Origin: Streptomyces sp. NBC_01260
Lineage (GTDB): Bacteria > Actinomycetota > Actinomycetes > Streptomycetales > Streptomycetaceae
DNA: 64,000 bases
Direction of reading: 5' to 3'
Assembly (NCBI RefSeq): GCF_036226405.1
Contig: NZ_CP108464.1
Location: 620,001-684,000 of the forward strand
Under the pieces are notes generated by a model. The model saw nothing but the letters and a program-made list of their open reading frames with translations. It was not told where the DNA came from and did not search any database. The translations under genes and the position numbers were made by a program. Shown here one piece after another: positions 10,466 through 18,162 of this stretch. Each line of letters starts with the position of its first letter. The first letter of the stretch is position 1.

Positions 10466-10584
10466 GAATCCCCCTCTCGCCAGGTCTTTCCAGTCAGGGA
10501 CGCAGTGGTGCGGCCGGGGGTTGCCCGCCGTCCGGACTGATCATCCATGGTGCTCATGGTGCGCGAGATGTCCGCGAGGCGCAT
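10462..10584 (-). CDS. Small 40-aa protein between hpnD and hpnE
   Basis: An ATG immediately follows the hpnD stop (TGAATG), with AGGGGG about 9 nt upstream inside hpnD. The 40-codon frame runs the full gap and its TGA overlaps the hpnE ATG. The product is basic and Thr/Ser-rich (contains GRRATPGRTTASLTG). Internal ATGs at 10557 and 10548 could be used instead. The RRAT...ASLT pattern recalls the small Streptomyces DUF6380-type proteins, but this is from memory and uncertain. It may be a real micro-protein or a translational bridge keeping ribosomes on the operon. Confidence 0.45.
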   Translation of the reverse strand: MRLADISRTMSTMDDQSGRRATPGRTTASLTGKTWREGDS

Positions 10585-11538
10585 TCAGACACGCCCCCTG
10601 GCCGTCCGCCGCGAGATGTAGCGGGCGTCGAGACCCGACAGGCCGCGCACCGCCACGTACGCCTTCTCATGGCCCGGCAGCGAGACCCGGCCGCGCAGCA
10701 CCGCCTCGGGGTCGCGCTCGATCCGGTCGAGGAGCCTGCGGTAGATACCGGCCATCGCCGCCACACACGCACCGCTGCGCCGGTCCAGCATCGGCAGCAG
10801 CCGGTAGCCCTCGGCGAACAGGGCGCGGGCGCGCCGGACCTCGAAGTGGATCAGCCCCGCGAAGTCCGAGCCGGGCGGCGGGGTGGCCCGGTGGAAGCCC
10901 TCGGAACAGCCGAACTTGGCGAGGTCGTCGGCGGGCAGATAGGTGCGCCCGTTGCCCGCGTCCTCGCGGACGTCACGCAGGATGTTCGTCAGCTGGAGCG
11001 CGAGACCGAGCGTGTCGGCGTACTCCGCGGCGCGTTCGGCGCCGGGCGCGCCCGGTTCCGTACCGAAGACGCCCAGGCTGAGCCGGCCGATGGCGCCCGC
11101 GACGCACCGGCAGTAGATCTTGAGGTCGTCCCACGTCTCGTAGGTCGCGCCGCGCACGTCCATCAGCACACCGTCGATGAGCTCGTCGAGCCCCTCCAGC
11201 GGCAGCGGGAACCTGCGGGCGGCGTCGGCGAGCGCGACGGCCACCGGATCGGTGTCGTCGTCGTCGACCGCGCCGTCCCGGACCCGGTCCAGGAGTGTGC
11301 GGGTGCTCTCCAGGCGGACGCGCTTGGTCTCCGGCTCCAGCTCGCCGTCACCGATGTCGTCGACACGACGGGAGAAGGCGTACAGCGCCGACATGGCCTG
11401 CCGCTTCTCGGGCGGCAGCAGCCTGATGCCGTACGCGAAGTTCCGCGCCTGCTGTCCGGTGACCGCCTCGCAGTAACTGTATGCGGCCTGTACCGGTGCC
11501 GACATGTACGTCGTCTGTCCCTCCACGGTCCGGCTCAC
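10585..11538 (-). CDS. hpnD: Presqualene diphosphate synthase HpnD
   Basis: Squalene/phytoene-synthase fold enzyme that joins two FPP into presqualene diphosphate. 317 residues from the GTG at 11538, which overlaps the hpnC stop (GTGA). An in-frame ATG at 11505 is an alternative start. Both Asp-rich substrate/Mg motifs are present: RRVDDIGDGE and LRDVREDAGNGRTYLP. It is paired with HpnC, which uses the presqualene diphosphate. Confidence 0.92.
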   Translation of the reverse strand: MSRTVEGQTTYMSAPVQAAYSYCEAVTGQQARNFAYGIRLLPPEKRQAMSALYAFSRRVDDIGDGELEPETKRVRLESTRTLLDRVRDGAVDDDDTDPVAVALADAARRFPLPLEGLDELIDGVLMDVRGATYETWDDLKIYCRCVAGAIGRLSLGVFGTEPGAPGAERAAEYADTLGLALQLTNILRDVREDAGNGRTYLPADDLAKFGCSEGFHRATPPPGSDFAGLIHFEVRRARALFAEGYRLLPMLDRRSGACVAAMAGIYRRLLDRIERDPEAVLRGRVSLPGHEKAYVAVRGLSGLDARYISRRTARGRV

Positions 11539-12455
11539 CCCTCTCTACGCGCTCTTCGCAAGACAACTCCCACCTCGCGCAGCAGGCTGGGCTTGGTGGG
11601 CTTGGGCGGTCCGGGCAGTACGTCGAACCCGGCGGCCGCGATCGCGGTGAGGGCGGCACGCCCCCCTCCCACGAATCCGGCGAGAAGCAGCTTGAGCCTG
11701 CCGTGGACGCTACCCACCAGGGGGGTGCCTTCATTCAGCAGATCCCCGGCGCGTTCCGCCTCGTACGCGACCAGCGCCCGCACCGATGCGCCCCCGGACC
11801 GTGCCGCCAGATCAGATTCGGCCACATGGAACCTTGCCATGTCGTCGGCCGGCAGGTAGATCCGGTCCCGGCCGAGATCCTCGGTGACGTCCTGGAGGTG
11901 CTCGGCGATCTGCAGTGCGGTACAGACGGCGTCGGAGCGGCGGATCCGTTCGGGGCTCGCGGTCCCGGTGAGCTGGAGGACCAGGCGGCCGACGGGGTTG
12001 GCGGAGAGCTCGCAGTAGGCGAGCAGCTCCTCGTACGTCCCGTAGCGGCGGATCTTCTGGTCCTGCCGGTTGGCCTCGATGAGGCCGAGGAAGGGTTCGG
12101 GGGTGAGCGAGCAGCGCCGCACGGTGGGGCGTAGTGCCTGCAGGAGGGGATGGTGCGGGGTCTCGCCGGTGGTGGCGAAGATCCGGCGCAGGTCGGTCTC
12201 CAGCGCGTCGAGCATCGCGAGCCGGTCCTCCCCCTGTGCCGGGTCGAGACCGAGGTGGCGCGCGTCGCCACCGCCTGGGGCGAGATCGCCGTCGCCGATG
12301 TCGTCGACGAGCCGGGCATAGCCGTAGACAGCCATCAGGTCGTCGCGCCAGGCGCGCGGCAGGAAGAACGGAGCCACCGGGAAATTCTCGTCGGCGGCCT
12401 TGTCAAGGGTTCCGGGTACGGCGGAATCAAGCCGCGTCCGGCGGGCACGCGTCAC
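11535..12455 (-). CDS. hpnC: Hydroxysqualene synthase HpnC
   Basis: Second squalene-synthase-fold enzyme of the HpnCDE pathway, converting presqualene diphosphate to hydroxysqualene. 306 residues with RLVDDIGDGD and LQDVTEDLGRDRIYLP. It is the first gene of the leftward hopanoid operon, with a GTG start at 12455 and a weak ribosome site; the following hpnD overlaps it by four bases. About 400 bp of non-coding DNA precedes it, so the operon promoter should lie there. Confidence 0.92.
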   Translation of the reverse strand: MTRARRTRLDSAVPGTLDKAADENFPVAPFFLPRAWRDDLMAVYGYARLVDDIGDGDLAPGGGDARHLGLDPAQGEDRLAMLDALETDLRRIFATTGETPHHPLLQALRPTVRRCSLTPEPFLGLIEANRQDQKIRRYGTYEELLAYCELSANPVGRLVLQLTGTASPERIRRSDAVCTALQIAEHLQDVTEDLGRDRIYLPADDMARFHVAESDLAARSGGASVRALVAYEAERAGDLLNEGTPLVGSVHGRLKLLLAGFVGGGRAALTAIAAAGFDVLPGPPKPTKPSLLREVGVVLRRARREG

Positions 12456-12862
12456 TGCGGACCGCCCTGCACGGGGACGGCGTGAGCACCTCGGAGCTGG
12501 AGATTATCCGTCATAGCCGTCACATCTCCCGTTCTACACTGCCGACCCAAAACAACCCATTCCGGACACGCCGCCCGCTCTCCCCAGTGCGGAGGACCCC
12601 TGGAGCCCTTCCACTCAGGCGGTATCGCCCCACTTGCAACGAATCAGCACCGGTACAGCTTACGTTGTACAACGCTCATCGATACGCCGGGGTGTGGGAC
12701 GCGTACCGAGTGCGCGCTCTGCTGTGCCAACTTTCCCCGTGTGCACGTAAATTGACGTCATCCGGCGGGAGGAGATCTTGCCGGGAGGCGTACGACGAGC
12801 CGTGGACGCCCGGGGTCCGGTCCACGATCCGGACGAGCGCAACAGCCTCGGTCCCGGCAAGC
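12456..12862 (-). promoter_or_regulatory. Leader/promoter region of the hopanoid operon
   Basis: Non-coding stretch between the hairpin ending the ABC-exporter unit and hpnC. It has lower GC than its surroundings and holds the perfect 12-bp palindrome CGTTGTACAACG (12663-12674), a plausible operator. No unequivocal -35/-10 pair could be assigned on the minus strand. No coding frame with a ribosome site was found. Confidence 0.45.
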
Positions 12863-12902
12863 GCAGCGGCCTCCGCCGGAGTGGTCCGGCAGAGGCCGCT
12901 GC
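12863..12902 (-). terminator. Hairpin terminator after ABC exporter genes
   Basis: Arms GCAGCGGCCTC (12863-12873) and GAGGCCGCTGC (12892-12902) are perfect complements, and the stem continues inward through CGCCGG/CCGGCA with one wobble, leaving a 6-nt loop. It begins about 20 nt past the ABC ATPase stop. This GC-rich type without a U-run is common in Streptomyces. Confidence 0.7.
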
Positions 12903-12923
12903 TGTGCGGAGGTCGGGAAGACG

Positions 12924-13709
12924 CTACTTGCCGGTCTCCCGCTCGTACGCCTTGAGGACCTCTTCGGTCGGACCGTCCATCAGCAGCTCGCCCTTCTCCA
13001 GCCACAGCACCCGGTCGCAGGTGTCCCTGATCGACTTGTTGCTGTGGCTGACCAGGAAGACGGTGCCGGCCTCCTTGCGGAGCTCCCGGATGCGCGCCTC
13101 GGAACGGATCTGGAACTTCCGGTCACCGGTCGCCAGCGCCTCGTCGATCATGAGGACGTCATGGTTCTTGGCGGCCGCGATCGAGAACCGCAGCCGGGCG
13201 GCCATGCCCGAGGAGTACGTCCGCATCGGCAGGGTGATGAAGTCGCCCTTCTCGTTGATGCCGGAGAAGTCGACGATGTCCTGGTACCGCTCCCGGATCT
13301 CCTCGCGGCTCATCCCCATGGCGAGTCCGCCCAGGACGACGTTGCGTTCGCCGGTCAGATCGCTCATCAGCGCCGCGTTCACCCCGAGCAGCGAGGGCTG
13401 GCCGTCGGTGTAGACCTTGCCGCGCTCGGTCGGGAGCAGACCGGCGATGGCCCGCAGCAGGGTCGACTTGCCGGAACCGTTGGTCCCGATGAGACCGATC
13501 GCCTCGCCCCGGTAGGAGGTGAAGGTCACGCCGCGCACGGCGTGCACCTTGCGGACGCCGCGCTCCTCGCCGTTGCCGCGGCGCAGTATCCGGCTCAGTG
13601 CCGCGGTGGCGCCGCCCTTGCCACCGCCGCCGCCGTTGACGCGGTACACGATGTGCACATCGTCGGCGATCACGGTGGGGACGCGCCCCGCGGTGTTGTC
13701 CTCAGCCAC
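12924..13709 (-). CDS. ABC transporter ATP-binding protein (polysaccharide/teichoic-acid export type)
   Basis: Cytoplasmic ATPase of an ABC-2 exporter, like TagH/Wzt. 261 residues from the GTG at 13709, chosen because AGGAACGG lies about 8 nt upstream; it overlaps the permease stop by 8 nt. Seen: Walker A GTNGSGKST, signature YSSGMAARL, Walker B VLMIDEAL, and a switch-His region FLVSHSNKS. The YSSGM signature and the long Gly-rich N-terminal insertion are typical of the O-antigen/teichoic exporters. It probably exports the product of the neighbouring CDP-alcohol/glycosyltransferase operon (inference). Confidence 0.88.
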   Translation of the reverse strand: MAEDNTAGRVPTVIADDVHIVYRVNGGGGGKGGATAALSRILRRGNGEERGVRKVHAVRGVTFTSYRGEAIGLIGTNGSGKSTLLRAIAGLLPTERGKVYTDGQPSLLGVNAALMSDLTGERNVVLGGLAMGMSREEIRERYQDIVDFSGINEKGDFITLPMRTYSSGMAARLRFSIAAAKNHDVLMIDEALATGDRKFQIRSEARIRELRKEAGTVFLVSHSNKSIRDTCDRVLWLEKGELLMDGPTEEVLKAYERETGK

Positions 13710-14631
13710 GGCCGTACCGTTCCTCTGCCTTCCAGAAGTACACAAAGCCCGCAACGCCCACCAGGAGCGCCCAGGCCAGCCCGACCACCCAGACGTGCGA
13801 CGGCAGGTTCTCGGAGCCGTAACCGTCGATCATCGCGAACCGGACCAGGTCCATGTAGATGGCCGCCGGGTTGTACTGCAGCACATCGGCGATCCAGGAC
13901 GGCTTGTCCGCGAGCATCACCGGGATGGAGAACATGACGCCCGACGCGTACATCCAGGTCCGCATGATGAACGGCATCAGCTGCGCCAGGTCGGGGGTCT
14001 TGGAGCCGAGCCTCGCCATGATCAGCGCCAGGCCGGTGTTGAAGAAGAACTGCATCACCAGGGCGGGAACCACCAGCAGCCACGAAAGCCGCGGGTAGCT
14101 GCCGAACCCGACCGTCACCGCGACCAGCACGATCATCGAGTACAGCAGCTGCTGGAGCTGCTGGAGCGAGAAGGAGATGGGCAGCGAGGCCCGGGGGAAG
14201 TGCAGCGCGCGGACCAGACCGAGGTTGCCGGAGATGGCCCGGACGCCCGCCATCACGGAGCTCTGGGTGAAGGTGAAGACAAAGACCCCGGTCACCAGGA
14301 ACGGGATGAAGACGTCCTGGGGAATCCCCTTCTTCGTGCCGAGGATCAGACCGAAGATGATGAAGTACACCGCGGCGTTCAGGAGCGGGGTGGCCACCTG
14401 CCACAACTGGCCCAGCTTTGCCTGGCTGTACTGAGCGGTCAGCTTCGCCCGGGAGAACGCCATGATGAAGTGGCGTCGCCCGCGGAGCTGGCGCACGTAC
14501 TCGAAGAGCCCCGGCCGGGCTCCGCTCACCGTCAGACCGTGCTTCGCGGCCAGCTCGGCCGAGCTCAGGCCGTCGTCTGCCGATGGCGGGGTGCTCAGCG
14601 CAACCGCACCATCATGGGTTGTGTCACTCAC
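13702..14631 (-). CDS. ABC-2 type transporter permease (polysaccharide export)
   Basis: Integral membrane partner of the ATPase. 309 residues with about six hydrophobic segments after an 85-residue cytoplasmic N-terminus containing RGRRHFIMAFSRAKLTAQY, as in TagG/Wzm proteins. The GTG start at 14631 lacks a good Shine-Dalgarno, so the start is uncertain. It is the first gene of a two-gene unit: upstream lies a terminator for the glycosyltransferase operon, so the exporter probably has its own promoter in 14632-14702. Confidence 0.88.
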   Translation of the reverse strand: MSDTTHDGAVALSTPPSADDGLSSAELAAKHGLTVSGARPGLFEYVRQLRGRRHFIMAFSRAKLTAQYSQAKLGQLWQVATPLLNAAVYFIIFGLILGTKKGIPQDVFIPFLVTGVFVFTFTQSSVMAGVRAISGNLGLVRALHFPRASLPISFSLQQLQQLLYSMIVLVAVTVGFGSYPRLSWLLVVPALVMQFFFNTGLALIMARLGSKTPDLAQLMPFIMRTWMYASGVMFSIPVMLADKPSWIADVLQYNPAAIYMDLVRFAMIDGYGSENLPSHVWVVGLAWALLVGVAGFVYFWKAEERYGRG

Positions 14632-14702
14632 CAGATGAAACTCTCGTATTCAAAATGCGCAGCCAGTCGCGGGCGCGGCTCAGGGCGGACAGGTCCCGAC
14701 AA

Positions 14703-14731
14703 GAAAAATACGCCTCATGCTCCCAGAGGCG
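14703..14731 (-). terminator. Rho-independent terminator of the GT2/CDP-alcohol operon
   Basis: On the minus strand the stem CGCCTC/GAGGCG (14726-14731 and 14711-14716) has a 9-nt loop and is followed directly by TATTTTTC, a classical U-tract that is uncommon in this genome type. It sits 7 nt after the glycosyltransferase stop and separates that operon from the ABC exporter genes. Confidence 0.75.
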
Positions 14732-14737
14732 AGCCTC

Positions 14738-15622
14738 TCAGATGACCGGAGGGCGGCCTAGTCTGGTCAGCCGCCACACCGTACGCCACTTCATGGGGCG
14801 TCGCGGTCCGCAGGGTTTCGACCAGCCTTCCCGGAAGCCGCCGAACCATGCCTTCAGCGCCGGGCCGGACGGCTTGCGGAGAAGAGTGAGCAGCAGCCAC
14901 ACGCCGAGGTACACGGGGACCAGCGGCGCGGGCAGGTTGCGACGGGCCAGCCAGACCCGGTTGCGGGCCACCATGCGGTGGTAGACGGCGTGCCTGGACG
15001 GGGCGGTGGTGGGGTGGTTGAGCACCATGTCGGCGCGATAGTCGATCAGCCAGCCGGCGTCCAGCGCCCGCCAGGCCAGATCGGTCTCCTCGTGCGCGTA
15101 GAAGAAGTCGCCGGGCAGCGGGCCGACCTCGGCGATGACCCGGGTACGTACGGCGTTGGCGCCGCCGAGGAACGTCGTCACCCGCGACGAGCGCAGCGGG
15201 TCGGCGGCGCGCAGCCGCGGCACATGGCGGCGCTGGGTGACCCCGGTGTCCGGATCGGCGATGCGGAAGCTGATGATGCCGAGCTTGGGGTCGGCCTCGA
15301 ACGCCTGCCGGCACAGCTCGGCGGTGTCGGTGAGCGGCAGCAGCCCGTCGTCGTCCAGGAAGAGCAGGGCGTCCACGTCGGCACCGGAGGGCCCGAAGGC
15401 CTCGATGCCGACGTTGCGTCCGCCGGGGATGCCCAGGTTCTCGGGCAGCTCGACGGTGCGCACGCCCGCGGGGACGTCCGGTACGGGAGAGCCGTTGCCG
15501 ACGACGACCACCTCGATCCGGTCGCCGTCCTGCTTGGCGACCGAATCGAGCAGGGCGCGCAGCTCGGCCGGGCGGTTGCCCATCGTGATGATGACCGCGC
15601 CGAGTTTCATGGGGGTGCTCAC
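14738..15622 (-). CDS. Family 2 glycosyltransferase
   Basis: GT-A fold transferase, 294 residues from a GTG at 15622 that overlaps the preceding stop (GTGA). An ATG four codons in (15610) has no ribosome site. Seen: AVIITMGNRPAELRALLDSV at the N-terminus, the DxD-like metal motif LLFLDDDG near residue 95, a GGANAVRTRV acceptor block and an FFYAHEETDLAWRA ED-type catalytic motif. A hydrophobic C-terminal segment (VYLGVWLLLTLL) suggests membrane association. It is the last gene of the five-gene operon; the sugar donor is unknown. Confidence 0.88.
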   Translation of the reverse strand: MSTPMKLGAVIITMGNRPAELRALLDSVAKQDGDRIEVVVVGNGSPVPDVPAGVRTVELPENLGIPGGRNVGIEAFGPSGADVDALLFLDDDGLLPLTDTAELCRQAFEADPKLGIISFRIADPDTGVTQRRHVPRLRAADPLRSSRVTTFLGGANAVRTRVIAEVGPLPGDFFYAHEETDLAWRALDAGWLIDYRADMVLNHPTTAPSRHAVYHRMVARNRVWLARRNLPAPLVPVYLGVWLLLTLLRKPSGPALKAWFGGFREGWSKPCGPRRPMKWRTVWRLTRLGRPPVI

Positions 15623-16398
15623 TTCAGCCTGCTCGATGCCAGGACCGACACGAGGTGGAGGAGGGTCTGCAGCAGGGCGATGCCGGCCAGCACCGCGACC
15701 GCGAGGCGGCTGAAGAAGAGGTCGTCCCTGACCGAGTCCAGGACGGCCGCGACCAGGATCACCAGCGACGCCTCGACACACAGGATCAGCCGGTGGAACT
15801 TGAGCGCACCGGCGGCCCGGCGGGCGAACGCCATGCCGGAGGAGCGCGGCTCGGACGCCGCCTCCTTGACCGGCGGCAGCCCGCCCTGGTGGCGTGCGAC
15901 ACCGACGAGGTCGGTCTCGGCCTTGATCAGGATGGCGCCCAGGGCCGCGAGCGTCCCCAGGAAGGCCCAGAGCCAGTCGATGCGTCCGTTGCCCCACAGG
16001 TCGGCGGCGCGCAGGCCGAAGCCGACCAGCACGGCCGCGTCGCAGAGGTAGGCGCCGACCCGGTCCAGATAGACCCCGCCCAGCGAGAACTGCTTCTTCC
16101 AGCGGGCCAGCTCGCCGTCGACGCAGTCGAGCAGCAGGTAGAGCTGGACCATGAGCACGCCGAGCAGCGCACCGGGGATACCCGGAACGAGCAGGGCCGG
16201 GGCGGCGAGCACACCCGCGACGGTCATCAGGTAGGTCAGCTGATTGGGCGTGACCTTGGTGTTCACCAGGTACCGGTCCACGCGCAGCGAGACCTCGCGC
16301 ATGTAGATCCGGCCCGCCCAGTGTTCGCCGCTGCGCCGGTCCTTGACGCCCGGGGGGTGAACGACCGGGCGAAGTTCAGCTACTGATGGTCTTGGCAT
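15619..16398 (-). CDS. CDP-alcohol phosphatidyltransferase family protein with altered motif
   Basis: Integral membrane protein, 259 residues, several hydrophobic helices. It carries the family motif start DCVDGELAR, then an 8-residue gap and GVYLD, matching DxxDGxxAR-x8-GxxxD, but the position of the fourth conserved Asp (the proposed catalytic base) is Ala (DRVGA); an Asp appears four residues later. It may be inactive, use the shifted Asp, or have a different role. The ATG at 16398 overlaps the preceding gene by 23 nt. Confidence 0.82.
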   Translation of the reverse strand: MPRPSVAELRPVVHPPGVKDRRSGEHWAGRIYMREVSLRVDRYLVNTKVTPNQLTYLMTVAGVLAAPALLVPGIPGALLGVLMVQLYLLLDCVDGELARWKKQFSLGGVYLDRVGAYLCDAAVLVGFGLRAADLWGNGRIDWLWAFLGTLAALGAILIKAETDLVGVARHQGGLPPVKEAASEPRSSGMAFARRAAGALKFHRLILCVEASLVILVAAVLDSVRDDLFFSRLAVAVLAGIALLQTLLHLVSVLASSRLK

Positions 16399-17437
16399 AG
16401 TCGGCGTACGCGTCCCTGATCTGGTCGGTGGACAGGCTGAGGTGTTCCAGGACCGTGAAGCGTCCCGGACGGGTCTGCGGGGCGTAGTCGACGGCCTGGA
16501 CGAACTCTTCGGCGGTGAAGCCGATCTCCGCCGGCAGGACCGGAAGTCCGTGCCGACGAAGGACCTCGGCGAAGAGCCCCGACTGCTCGTGGGCTCCGCG
16601 CAGGTGCATGGCGAAGGCGGCGCCGAGGCCGACCTGCTCGCCGTGGCTCGCGGCCCGCTTGGGGAAGAGCAGGTCGAAGGCGTGGCTGATCTCGTGGCAG
16701 GCGCCGGACGACGGGCGGGTGTCGCCGCTGATCGAGATGGCGATGCCGGAGAGCACCAGCGACTCGGCGAGAACGGTGAGGAACTCGTCGTCGGCGACGG
16801 TGCCGGGGTGGCGCAGTACGGCTTCGCCCGCGGTACGGGCCATGGCGGCGGCCAGTCCGTCGATCTGCTCGTTGTTGACCTGGTGCGAGAGCTCCCAGTC
16901 GGCGATCGCGGAGATGTTGGAGATCGCGTCGCCGATGCCGGAGCGCACGAAGCGGTCGGGGGCCGCCCGGATCACCGAGAGGTCGATGACCATGGCGATC
17001 GGCATCGGGACCCCGTAGGAGCCGCGTCCGTTGTCGTTGTCCAGGGTCGCGACGGGTGAGCAGAGGCCGTCGTGGGCGAGGTTCGTGGCGACCGAGACCA
17101 GCGGCAGGCCGACCCGGGCCGCGGCGTACTTCGCCACGTCGATGATCTTGCCGCCGCCGAGACCGACCACGGCGTCGTACCGCTTGCCCTTGATGTCGTC
17201 GGCCAGCTGTACGGCGGCGTCGATGTTGCCGCCCGCGACGCAGTACCAGTCGGCGCCCGGCAGGGCCGGTGCGAGCTTCTCGCGCAGGGCCTGTCCGGAG
17301 CCGCCGCTGATCGCGATCGCGAGCTTCCCCGAGGCGGAGATCCGCTGGTCGGCGAGGAGGCCGGCCAGGTCGTCCATGGCGCCCCGGCTGATGTCGACGA
17401 AGACCGGGGACGGGATGAGCCGGGTCAGTACTGGCAT
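16376..17437 (-). CDS. Iron-containing alcohol dehydrogenase / glycerol-1-phosphate dehydrogenase-like
   Basis: 353-residue dehydroquinate-synthase-fold enzyme resembling archaeal EgsA and bacterial AraM, which reduce DHAP to sn-glycerol-1-phosphate. Seen: nucleotide-binding VVGLGGGKIIDVAKYAA, TNLAHDGLCSPVA, and metal-ligand blocks including SGDTRPSSGACHEISHAFD and ASHGEQVGLG with conserved His residues. The ATG at 17437 lies 13 nt inside the upstream cytidylyltransferase gene. With two CDP-alcohol phosphotransferases and a nucleotidyltransferase beside it, it is likely to provide a polyol phosphate; whether the product is G1P is inference. Confidence 0.85.
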   Translation of the reverse strand: MPVLTRLIPSPVFVDISRGAMDDLAGLLADQRISASGKLAIAISGGSGQALREKLAPALPGADWYCVAGGNIDAAVQLADDIKGKRYDAVVGLGGGKIIDVAKYAAARVGLPLVSVATNLAHDGLCSPVATLDNDNGRGSYGVPMPIAMVIDLSVIRAAPDRFVRSGIGDAISNISAIADWELSHQVNNEQIDGLAAAMARTAGEAVLRHPGTVADDEFLTVLAESLVLSGIAISISGDTRPSSGACHEISHAFDLLFPKRAASHGEQVGLGAAFAMHLRGAHEQSGLFAEVLRRHGLPVLPAEIGFTAEEFVQAVDYAPQTRPGRFTVLEHLSLSTDQIRDAYADYAKTISS

Positions 17438-18162
17438 GCGATCTCCCGGCCCTTCGCGAGGTCGTCGTGGTTGTCGATCTCGACCCAGGTGACCTCGCCG
17501 ATGGGGGCCACGTCGACGGTGAAGCCGCGGTTGACGAGCTCCTGGTAGCCGTCCTCGTAGTACAGGTCCGGGTCCCGCTCGAACGTCGCCCTGAGGGCGT
17601 CGGCCAGTTCCTCGGCCGCCTCGGCCTCGATGAGGGTGACACCGATGTACTCGCCGGTGGCGGTGGCCGGGTCCATCAGCTTGGTGATCCGCTGAACGCC
17701 CTTGCCCTCCTCGGTGATGACCTTCATCTCCTCGTCGGCGAGGTGCTTCACCGTGTCGAGGGCGAGGATGATCTTCTGGCCCTTGCCGCGTGCGTCCAGC
17801 AGGGTCCGCTCGACGGAGACCGGGTGCACGGTGTCGCCGTTGGCGAGGATCACGCCGCGCTTGAGGACCTCGCGGGCGCACCACAGGGAGTAGGCGTTGT
17901 TCCACTCCTCGGCCTTGTCGTTGTCGACGAGGACGATCTTGAGGCCGTACTTCGCCTCCAGTTCCTCCTTGCGGTCGTAGACGGCTTCCTTGCGGTAGCC
18001 GACGACGATCGCGACCTCGGTGAGGCCGATCTCGGCGAAGTTGGCCAGCGTGAGATCGAGGACGGTCTTCTCGCCGTCCACCGGCACGAGAGCCTTGGGA
18101 AGCGTGTCGGTGTAGGGGCGCAGGCGCCGTCCTGCGCCGGCTGCCAGTACGAGGCCGATCAT
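17425..18162 (-). CDS. Sugar/phosphocholine-type cytidylyltransferase family protein
   Basis: Nucleotidyltransferase of 245 residues. The N-terminal signature VLAAGAGRRLRPYTDTLPKAL contains the NTP-binding loop and Lys, and NNAYSLWCAREVL plus VILANGDTVHP resemble LicC-like phosphocholine or inositol-phosphate cytidylyltransferases. It should activate a phospho-alcohol as its CDP derivative for the flanking CDP-alcohol phosphotransferases. The ATG at 18162 overlaps the preceding stop (ATGA). Substrate not determinable from sequence. Confidence 0.85.
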   Translation of the reverse strand: MIGLVLAAGAGRRLRPYTDTLPKALVPVDGEKTVLDLTLANFAEIGLTEVAIVVGYRKEAVYDRKEELEAKYGLKIVLVDNDKAEEWNNAYSLWCAREVLKRGVILANGDTVHPVSVERTLLDARGKGQKIILALDTVKHLADEEMKVITEEGKGVQRITKLMDPATATGEYIGVTLIEAEAAEELADALRATFERDPDLYYEDGYQELVNRGFTVDVAPIGEVTWVEIDNHDDLAKGREIACQY

